This document shows positions 56,509 through 64,000 of a stretch of DNA of 64,000 nt, in pieces. The DNA comes from Trichuris trichiura (lineage: Eukaryota; Nematoda; Enoplea; Trichinellida; Trichuridae), in contig JBAJFE010000042.1 in the NCBI GenBank assembly GCA_037903355.1, forward strand, positions 4,290,001 through 4,354,000. The letters are read 5' to 3'. The position numbers and the translations under genes were made by a program. The notes under the pieces are model-generated. The model had not been told where the DNA came from, did not search any database, and saw only the letters and a list, made by a program, of their open reading frames with translations. How positions within the stretch are numbered: the first letter of the stretch is position 1; the number at the start of each line of letters is the position of its first letter.

Positions 56509-57057
56509 GTGGGAGCAACTTCGATTGCCGCGTCCATTAACCCTTTGAACGCCAGACTTTGGGTCAGCTCTTCCTGGAATGAAGTACAACCGGAGGCAAT
56601 AAGGAAATGCTTCAGGAGAGCTGGATTCATCAAAGACCAAGAGAATGATGTCGAGCTCAAGCCTGATAGTTCGACTCGCGAGGCAGAGTTTGAAGGAGTA
56701 GATTTCGAACATTTCATTGCAATAGATGATGTGATGATCATTCCTACCGGACCTGACCCACAAGCAATCTTTCAATCTATACTAGCTGAAGCGGGAACGA
56801 GAGTAGAAGCAAGTAGCGCAAGAGACGACGCAGAGGAGGTAAGTGACAATGAGACGGAAATGGTACAAGAGGTGAAGGAACAGGACGTCGGGAGCATGTT
56901 AGCCTCGCTGAGGTTTCTTGCTGCTGAAAAATGCTTAGAGGCGCTGAGCGCGGTAGCGGGCGCAGAGACCGCCGTTACCGCTTTTGTTTGTAGTATGAAC
57001 AAGCACCAGACTAAAACTGACGCTTTTTTGGCACTAAGGAAGCATTCTAGCCCGTGA
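56509..57057 (+). pseudogene. Tigger transposase C-terminal region
   Basis: 182-codon open frame nearly identical over most of its length to the minus-strand frame at 44987-44445 (EGVDFEHFIAIDDVMIIPT, EALSAVAGAETAVTAFVCSM). Its end differs slightly (KTDAFLALRKHSS), suggesting a small insertion. Confidence 0.85.
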
Positions 57058-57263
57058 AAAGCCTTGTGCATGGTTTTACAACAGCGTTACTTTTGTGCAC
57101 CTCGCCATTTAGTATACCTCCAACAAATGCTGTGCAACGGAATAAAATGCGTACAGAAATGTGATGTTTTAGTACGGGACTGTATGTTTTCATAGTTCAG
57201 CGTCTTTATTACGGTAGCTGTGTCCCGTTGGTAAGCACAAGAAAGAAAGAGAATGAAGAGTTT

Positions 57264-57301
57264 CCAGAGCTTTCGGGTCTGTCGCGACCCGTCGTCAGTG
57301 G
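57264..57301 (-). ncRNA. Hammerhead-like ribozyme core (PLE)
   Basis: Minus strand: CCA, CTGACGA, stem II GGGTC/GACCC, GAAA, GCTC, TGG. Stem I CCA/TGG is a compensatory variant. Confidence 0.72.
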
Positions 57302-57597
57302 TCAATATCTGTGTAATTTATGTGGGGAGATTTCTCTTGCATCATTTTCCATCGTTTAAACCGAGGATTTTAAAGTTATCTGTTGGAGATTTCTTCTGCG
57401 ACTGTCAGCTGCTTGTCTACTCTTTTTGTCTCTTTGCTCAAATGGATGAAAATTAAAAAAGAATAGACTAAAAAAAGAGTAGACAAGCAGCTGACAGTCG
57501 CAGAAGAAATCTCCAACAGATAACTTTAAAATCCTCGGTTTAAACGATGGAAAATGATGCAAGAGAAATCTCCCCACATAAATTACACAGATATTGA

Positions 57598-57635
57598 CCA
57601 CTGAGGACGGGTCGCGACAGACCCGAAAGCTCTGG
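57598..57635 (+). ncRNA. Hammerhead-like ribozyme core (PLE)
   Basis: CCA, CTGAGGA, stem II GGGTC/GACCC, GAAA, GCTC, TGG. Confidence 0.72.
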
Positions 57636-58079
57636 AGACTCTTCATTCTCTTTCTTTCTTGTGCTTACCAACGGGACACAGCTACCGTAATAAAGACGCT
57701 GAACTATGAAAAAATGCGTACAGATACTAATCTACTCAGCCGAGCCCATTATACCCGCAACCTCCCTGTTTTCTCCAGCCCTTCGAATGGTCAACTTACG
57801 GTGGTCCAACTGTATTTAAAGGCAAGGGAGGAGTGGCAGACAGTATGGAACAGCACCTAGTTTTACTGACAAGTGCCATCCCTACTATGCTGACCTCCAT
57901 TCTCTTATCGCGATTAATCAATGTCTTCCTGCGGATAAACAGGGAGACTAATTTTTCTCTGCAGAAATTGGCCCTTACGACAATTTTTCAAATGGGATCA
58001 CATAAACTCCGAGAGGCAGTTCAACAACTGCGTAACTATTCCTTGCTTCTTCCACAGTCTGAGATGACAGGAGTATTCA

Positions 58080-58850
58080 GGATCAGCGTCAGCGTTTCCT
58101 ATGTGTTCCATTGAGCTTTTCCTTTGCCGTGCTTAACCGTTGACTGCCTTCACGCACTTACTGAACCAGTCGAGTAATATGTTGTCCACTTCCCTATATA
58201 AGAGGCGTTGCAATTAAATTTAATCTCGTAAACGACACCCAGTCTTTCTGAAATGGGAATCTTGATCTAATCATTTTTAACCACAGGCCTTAGATTCAGG
58301 GAGGACTTGAAATAAACGTAATAGCCGTGATGATGGCCCAAACGTTTTAACTTTTCCCCTGGTCTATATTAATAAGGAAACTACTCAACTTCAATCTTCT
58401 ACACTATTAGATCAGTCTCTAAGGGCCTGCAATGTACGTTGGATGATGGGTGTCGCCCTGTTTGAGTAGCCATTCCCCTAAGAATTCTAATGTGATGCTA
58501 TTCAGACTGTGAGTCACGTATTGCGACAGCCTTGTCCAACATCCTTGTCACGAGACGTCTCTTTAGGGAAATTTGTTAATGGGAAGAAAAATGTAGGCAC
58601 GAGTCTGAATGAGCTGGTTTCCTATACGCCATGGTTTTTGAGCCTGCTTTTTCCTATGAGCAAAGTCGCTTGAGGAAGGGAGTTTGTTGTTTGGCTCTTT
58701 TTCAATTGGGAATATTATGTCTGGAGAATATCTTGTTCAGGTGTTCCAACAAGACGTCTTCCAGCTTTGCTTCAGCAATGTTGAACACGAAGTCTGTACA
58801 TCTCCTGAAAAGTCTCAGGTCACCGGGTTATCCGGAACTGGGAGTTAGCT
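58080..58850 (-). pseudogene. Penelope-like element RT end and GIY-YIG start
   Basis: The minus strand from 58850 downward reads DFVFNIAEAKLEDVLLEHLN, then EPNNKLPSSS and KTMAYRKPAHSDSCLHFSSH in shifting frames. This is the block 'LPFLD... VYRKPTHTD.YL.f.S.H' that ends PLE reverse transcriptases. Further on, LGVVYEIKFNCNASYIG matches the GIY-YIG endonuclease start (VYE-I ... YIG). Multiple stops. It shows that a full PLE with endonuclease once existed in this genome. Confidence 0.7.
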
Positions 58851-58859
58851 GCATGTTAT

Positions 58860-59271
58860 CTTAGCTTTGCTTACCTTGAACACACTCTCAGAGATCATGA
58901 CAGACGCTTATTAAGTATGCGATACCAGGTGCAGCATAGGTGCTCGGCAAAACCTGACACCGACTACCGCGGACTAGGTGAACATACCTCAAAAACCTCC
59001 CAAAACTAAGTGGGTGGGTCGGTTCTTTCGTTCGATTAAGCAGCAGCTAGTTTGGACGTGGAACAGGATTAATGGGCCGGTCTTGACCGCTGGGTGAACT
59101 CAAGTGTACGCATAAATTCGCACAGGTGTGAAGTGGCATGGGAAAGTGTGCGTGCAAGGAAGTCAAAGCAACGTAAGCACAACATTGCGTAAGCGTAATT
59201 TTGCAGTTTAAAGTTATTTTGGATGGTTTGTTTCCGTATCACTTTTTCATATGATGTGTGGAAATATTTAG
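58860..59271. other. End of intron 3 of protease 2
   Basis: Nothing recognised before the exon 4 acceptor. Confidence 0.4.
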
Positions 59272-59405
59272 ATGGCACACAGAAAGCCACGTTTCTCCAG
59301 CAAGTCGAAGTAATTGCTTTTCAAGGCGTGCGATGCAGCCCTTTTGTAAATCTCACAACAATGTTTTGTGCTGGGAGTACAACGGAAGATATTGGGATTT
59401 GCATG
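59272..59405 (+). CDS. S1A serine protease 2, exon 4
   Basis: Acceptor GGAAATATTTAG| at 59271, donor TGCATG|GTAAGC at 59406; 134 nt, the same size and phases as exon 4 of protease 1. It encodes TQKATFLQQVEVIAFQGVRC, then TMFCAGST and IGICM. Cys168 and Cys182 are present. Residue 189 is Gly and 190 is Ile by position, again excluding trypsin-type specificity. Confidence 0.9.
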
Positions 59406-59409
59406 GTAA

Positions 59410-60940
59410 GCTATAGACAATCAGGTTTTGATTACTTCTCATGGCCGATTGAAATTAAAAAATTAAGGAAGGGCTTAACCTACAATCAAAAGCTGAGCTT
59501 TACTTGCTCCGCAGAACACCTTTGACATTAAAAGCAGAAAGAATGAAGTGTTGATAAGTTTAAGGGACTAGAAAACTAACAGAACTTACTGAAAATTATT
59601 TTCTCCCCCTCTCCACCTCTTCCTCCTCCTCCTCCTTATCTTCTTATTCTTATTTAATATAGACCAAAAATGTTTATCAGATAACGCGTTTACGTGAGCA
59701 AGTTGACAGCGGAAAATTCTCAAACTTCTGAAACAGCAATGCCACTAGGTGATTTTTAAGGATTCATCTAAACGTTCTAAAAAAGCGCTCAGTGCTCTGA
59801 GACAAGTAGCTTTTTCGCTTACTTTGTATCACGAAAGGATTACACACCATAGCTTATCATTCCATCTGGCAATAACGAGGAAATTCTATTTTCGATACAG
59901 AAACAAGCCATTTGACAATTAAAGGTATTAATTTCACATCAGTATGCTTTAAAGTATATCATATCAAAATCCTTGCTATCAATAACAGTGCTAGTTTAGA
60001 CATTATAGCAACGATAGAATTTCAAACTTTAATCATTTGCATGATAGAAACACAAAGCACTATAAGAGTCACTGCGTTCTTGTGTAATAAAAAAGCAAGG
60101 AAATTAACATTTAAAGCTTTCCGGATGGCCAAGTATCGTCCTCAGCAAAAATAGTTAGCAAGAAACAACCGGAATGTTTCACTGATGTTGTTCCTGATCC
60201 AGGATGTTATGCACGTACGCTTATGTTTCTGTGCACATGTGTTGCTCACTCACAATCACAGTCTTTGTAACGGGACTTTCTTCGTGCAAGCTGAACTTTT
60301 TAGGAATGTTCTTCACATTAGAAGTTGACATGCCAACGGTTAAGAAAGCATCGCTTTACTCAAGCATTAAGTCAAAAAAATGAGGCTAAGGGTCTGCAAT
60401 TCCGTGTTGTCAAACTAACTCATACGTAGTTCGTTACACGTCAGAGCAACTTCCATCTGGCCATCATCAGTGATGACCTAACATAAAATGGCCGTAACAT
60501 TCCGGCTCAAATATAAAAAACAAAAGAAAAATGCTTTGACATTCCTACTTTACACCCTGTCTGTTGATTGAATTCAGCTTTTCCTGGCCATTGACTGTTG
60601 AGCCGCCGCTGAACATGGGCGCTTGGAAATTGGTCTCAGGTGTAATTAGCCATTTGTGAGTTAACTTCAAGGAATCAAGGCTCCACCCGACAGGGGTCTA
60701 CGGTGTTTGGCAACATGGAATTGCATGTCCTGAACAGCAGAACCTGTTGTCGATCAACAGGAACACTCATGCTGGTGAGAGCCAAAGGTTAACCTGAAAG
60801 CTTAGCTACATTTTTTTGCCTGCTAAATGAATAGTGCCCTGCTTTTTCGTCCTTAATGGCAACCTGGAATGAGAAGAACGTCCGTAACAAATCTATCTCA
60901 TGTAAAGAAAGTTCCAGGTCTTGACAACATTCTTCCCCGC
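59410..60940. other. Intron 4 of protease 2, first part
   Basis: AT-rich, with a short CT-rich run near 59610. A very degenerate ribozyme-like motif may lie at 60769-60812 (CTGGTGA ... GAAAGCTT). No gene. Confidence 0.4.
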
Positions 60941-60944
60941 AGGA

Positions 60945-61157
60945 GTTGTGGCGGCAACTTGAAAGGAGGTCAAGTGGGTACTGTACGTCTGCCGGCCGTC
61001 CTGTCCTGCCCTAGTTTAAGCCTAAGCCTACACATAAGGTGTGAGGGTCTATTGTCCAATGTTCAGTGACCCGCACTATGACGTCTCTCCCGCTGTTCCG
61101 CTGACATGTGTTATTGTTGCGTATTACCCATTGATATTACCGCCACTACTCCTGGGG
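60945..61157. mobile_element. MITE of the GGCGGCAA/TTAGGC family, copy near 61 kb
   Basis: GTGGCGGCAACTTGAAAGGAG and GGTCAAGTG at the left; TTGATATTACCGCCAC at the right. The inner run AAGCCTAAGCCTACACATAAG lies at about 61017. Very similar to 2096-2372. Confidence 0.65.
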
Positions 61158-61219
61158 GGAAAAATGTAATCAAGATCGAAAGTTCCGTTACAAAAACCGT
61201 GCTTCGATTTTAAAACTAC

Positions 61220-62419
61220 AGTAAAACTCCTCGTATCCAGGCGTCCATAGACTGACCGTACGCAGTAAAGATGCGCTGGCTACTTCATAGCCACCTAGTG
61301 CTATACGCACCTTTCCTTTCTCTGGTCATTTTTCATTCAGATGTGGTACGCGCCGTGCTAAATCTGAAGTACTGTTCTTCTTTTGAAGTTTAGGCCCACT
61401 GGCAAGACTAACCACAGCTTAAGACGTTTACTGTAGACGCCTGGTACTTTTCCATTCTCAGGTCACCCAGGTACTAGAGTTCAATGCTTCTGTTTCTGCA
61501 GGATGAACGGGGCCGGCCGCTAACTGGCCGCCGGGACAACTGGCCACCGGACAATCAAGGGCTGACAACTCACTCCCGTGAACTTTCTGCTACTGACTTG
61601 CCGCGGCTGGTTCTGTTTTTTTCAGTTCCCTGTTATAACCATTATTACGCGGCCATGAATGGTGAATGAATGCCATTCTGAGTTAAGACTTACTGCGCTG
61701 TAACAAGCTGAAACATTTTGCTTTTGCTGATTAGAAGTAGTATAAGAAAAACGCAGTTGTTCCTGTGAGGACGTTTATGCTGCTCACAATTAAAATTGCG
61801 CAGCATTAAAGCGGTGAGCCATTAAGAGACATCAGAAGTGAGTTGTAGTAGATGGATTCATTCAACCGCTACGTTGAATACAGAAACAGCATTGTGACAT
61901 AATGTTCAGCAGCTATTGAATCTGCCGTCTATACAGAACTGAGCTGACTATTGTCATCCAAGTTTCTTGGCAGAACGGCCAGTTGTCCAGGCGATCACTT
62001 GACGGCGCCCAATTGTCCTTTACCCAGTAGGACAATTTCTCAAGCATTTGCTATCTTGTTTAGAATTAAACGATTCTTAAAACATTAGCTTCCCAAGCGT
62101 AAGCCAGAAATAAGCCTTGAAGCACCAAATGCAGTCTGTCGCCAACAGGAACAATCAGAAGAGCTTGTCTTCCAGTCACCCCTGAATACGCTACCCGCAT
62201 TCTTTAGAAAATTAGTTTTAGTTGGTCGCAGTCTGTTGATGTCAACCAGAGCTTGGGTGCTACCTTAAGCTTACGCGGCCTAAGCTCACCGCGACTTAAA
62301 TTCACATGGATTGAACTCGCATTCCGATGCACTATACGGTAAAGCCCCTTCTATCCGGAAACCCCGCGTATCCGCGCGACACCTGATCCCGAGCTGTCCG
62401 GATACGAGAGGTTCGACTA
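61220..62419. mobile_element. Jerky/Tigger-type non-autonomous element with an inner MITE
   Basis: Ends CAGTAAAACTCCTCGTATCC at 61220 and, on the minus strand, TAGTCGAACCTCTCGTATCC from 62419, both next to TA. Within it, 61508-62035 is bounded by repeated GGACAACTGGCC / GGCCAGTTGTCC motifs (61534, 61978), which suggests a second, inserted element. No transposase. Confidence 0.6.
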
Positions 62420-62716
62420 TAGAAGTTCTGTTAAACTTGACGACTGGGACCGCTTTTACCTATAGTTGACTATATGTCATGATAATAAGCTTGAAATTTT
62501 TATTTTGGATGTGGAAGCGATTTGCTCTCCAATAAAAGTACATTCAGTCGGCATAATTTTCAGAACAGACCTTGTAGTGAACATAAACGCTTTCTTTTAC
62601 AACGGTTAAAGCTGCCATGCAAAAAAATGTAGCTCAAGATTGCCTAAATGTATCCAATATTCAAGAAAGTAGAAGTTTGGCATTATTTTCCATCTGTAAT
62701 TTTTAAAATTTTTAAG

Positions 62717-62896
62717 GGAGATTCTGGCGACCCGTTTGTATGTGAAGAAGATGGCAAATTTACGCTTTATGGTATGGTGTCATTTACTGACGGTCGAATT
62801 TGCTCAGATGCAAATCATCCTGCTGTATTCACAAAACTGTCGGCTTATTTATCATGGCTGAATCATACAGCTTCTGCTTTCAATGGGAATATGTAA
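62717..62896 (+). CDS. S1A serine protease 2, exon 5 (catalytic Ser, stop)
   Basis: Acceptor TTTTTAAG| at 62716, phase 0; stop TAA at 62894-62896. It starts GDSGDPFVCEEDGKFTLYGM: Ser195 is present, but the second Gly of GDSGGP (residue 197) is Asp, which is rare in active S1A enzymes. VSFTDGRICS gives Cys220, and PAVFTKLSAYLSWL forms the C-terminal helix, followed by a short tail. Residues at positions 216 and 226 are Thr and Ala. A poly(A) signal follows at 63007. Confidence 0.9.
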   Translation, partial: GDSGDPFVCEEDGKFTLYGMVSFTDGRICSDANHPAVFTKLSAYLSWLNHTASAFNGNM

Positions 62897-63006
62897 TCGT
62901 GCGATAGTAATGCCCTAACACGGTAGACACGCAATCAACGATAGACAAAAACTATGCGGTCATAGTGTTGGATTTTTGCTCATCAACATGGCACATAAAA
63001 TAGTAA

Positions 63007-63012
63007 AATAAA
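63007..63012 (+). promoter_or_regulatory. Candidate poly(A) signal of protease 2
   Basis: AATAAA 111 nt after the stop codon, the first in the 3' flank. Confidence 0.5.
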
Positions 63013-64000
63013 TGCAGGAAGTGAAAGAGAGAAGAACGCAAGTAAAAAAGCTGCTAGCGCAGAGTACAAACCGAAAAGAGGTCAAAAGATTATCGAGCAA
63101 CGTGACGCGCAAGTTACGTTCGAGCTAGAGGTCAAACTGATAGCAATATGACAACTGTTTTACCTTTAGGAAACAGGCAGACTTACTTGATGCCCTATTC
63201 GTTGCAATAAAAGTTTGCCCCCTAATAAAGACAATAAAAACTGCGTAGGCATTAAAGTTGTTGAAGCTCCTGCAGTCCTAGAAGAACTCGCTTCTGAGAC
63301 CCTCTTTATCCTCTGCGGGAAGCAACTATCCCTAACCGAAGCGACAAGGCCGCTACAGATCAGAAAAAATTAAGGAAACCCAGGAAGATGCGAAGTTGCC
63401 GGGGAGTCCTGCACGGTGCACTGGGCTCAAAATCTTGAAATCTCAAAATCCTGGTTGTCACGGATGGCACCGTTACATTACTTAACCAAGTAACCTTTGA
63501 TCCCCATGTATGAGTACCTGCACATATCGACATGGATACAGGGGACTAAGAAAACCAGTTTTGGAGGTCGTCAACGTTGTCGGTCCCCCTTTTCAGTTTG
63601 TGAAGAAGTTCTGGTCATTGTCAGTGCGTTGGGTTTTGGAGAATAAAGTCATGGTAGTTACATCTCTTATAGCAACGCTCTGTTTCGCAACGATTAAGTC
63701 AAGAAGTATATCGCTATGACAACGATCGACCACTTGTTCCGTACCAACAAATGCACACTGCTCACCTCAGCTTGTCATGGCTCTTATATACCCTCAAGGT
63801 CAACACGGGGGATGATCATAACAACAACAGGAAGGCACCCAGCTTTAGAAGGGAAAACATCTAGTGTCACGATAACAACAGCTGCAGAATCCTGTCCGGT
63901 GATCCTTAATTACCGGATGCCAGACTTGTTATTCGGCTCACTCCCTCCTGATGTGCAATCACAGCGAGCAAATCTGTGAGGCTTGCGGATCCTTGCTGAT
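63013..64000. other. Downstream flank, no gene recognised
   Basis: Two adjacent plus-strand frames (63510-63719 and 63716-63979) have no recognisable similarity. The region could be the start of another repeat cut off by the window end. Confidence 0.35.

Larger units (their letters stand above)
57165..57715. mobile_element. PLE inverted repeat inside Tigger, ~265-bp arms
   Basis: Arms about 57165-57455 and 57465-57715 mirror each other around GAATAGACTAAAAAAAGAG. The outer left end has GTACGGGACTGTATGTTTTC, the family tail. The arms share TTTAAAGTT(A/T)TCTGTTGGAGA with the 53 kb pair. Confidence 0.85.
54660..57812 (+). mobile_element. Tigger transposon, opposite orientation to the 44-49 kb copy
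   Basis: Ends CTGTGGAACCTCCAAAATTG at 54660 and GGTGGTCCAACTG ending 57812, flanked by TA. Plus-strand pieces: N-terminal HTH from 55239 (AERKESRELALKEK), DDE start (FNAHECDLFF, KLKPLVIGRSAKS) at 55665-55943, TLPLDQEVPYI at about 56125 (the 'PLDQG' DDE motif), and C-terminus 56509-57057 (SSWNEVQPEAIRKCFRRA). A pogo-type MITE (56143-56427) and a PLE pair (57165-57715) are inserted. Compared with the other copy it lacks nine bases after IFEE. Confidence 0.88.

Noticed and set aside
7118..57715. Inverted repeats as ordinary fold-back DNA transposons or CRISPR-like arrays
   Set aside because: There are no regularly spaced short repeats, the arms carry PLE protein ends, and the ribozyme motif is oriented outward in each arm, which fits retroelement dimers better.

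Overview
The window is nuclear DNA of a multicellular eukaryote, most likely a nematode and probably a trichurid whipworm. Host genes are split by GT-AG introns. Two secreted chymotrypsin-family proteases lie in tandem, a gene class that is expanded in whipworms. Several transposons carry TTAGGC, the usual nematode telomere hexamer. The genus is an inference; no rRNA, tRNA or mitochondrial marker was seen.

Host genes, all on the plus strand. (1) An S1A serine protease with five exons at 7013-7084, 13200-13426, 29139-29461, 31931-32064 and 34561-34755 (951 nt, 316 aa). (2) A paralogue with the same five-exon plan and the same intron phases at 39693-39764, 49772-49998, 51163-51539, 59272-59405 and 62717-62896 (990 nt, 329 aa). 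Both have a signal-peptide exon, a pro-segment with an Arg activation site, the full His/Asp/Ser triad and a non-trypsin S1 pocket. They look like a head-to-tail duplication. (3) The last two exons of an unidentified helical protein (22121-22189 and 23357-23504), lying on the same strand inside the 15.7 kb second intron of protease 1.

The rest is almost entirely transposon-derived. 0-2 kb is a decayed LTR-retrotransposon pol (protease, RT, RNase H, integrase zinc finger). hAT elements lie at 3550, 14555, 25673 and 52372. Tigger/jerky/pogo elements lie at 14.1, 15.8-18.1, 18.2-18.9, 40.5-43.3, 44.2-49.3, 54.7-57.8 and 61.2-62.4 kb. The 44.2-49.3 kb Tigger carries a nested LTR retrotransposon (45236-47927) with two LTRs and a 5-bp target duplication. 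A MITE family with GGCGGCAA-type ends and internal TTAGGC units occurs six times.

The most striking component is a family of long inverted repeats at 7.1, 11.3, 18.9, 28.1, 35.5, 36.0, 53.0 and 57.2 kb, with single copies at 13.7, 19.8, 24.6, 38.3 and 40.7 kb. Each arm carries a motif CTGANGA - stem II - GAAA - GCTC - stem I strand. This is the core of a type I hammerhead ribozyme with a two-base-pair self-complementary helix III (AGCU). Stem I changes between copies in a compensatory way (CCG/CGG, ACG/CGT, GCG/CGC, CCA/TGG, TCG/CGA, AGCG/CGCT, TTGCG/CGCAA). Two arms also encode the C-terminal end of a GIY-YIG-type Penelope-like-element protein. I therefore read the inverted repeats as 5'-truncated Penelope-like elements (PLEs) joined head to head, with ribozymes near both outer ends. 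More than twenty ribozyme-like cores are present in 64 kb.
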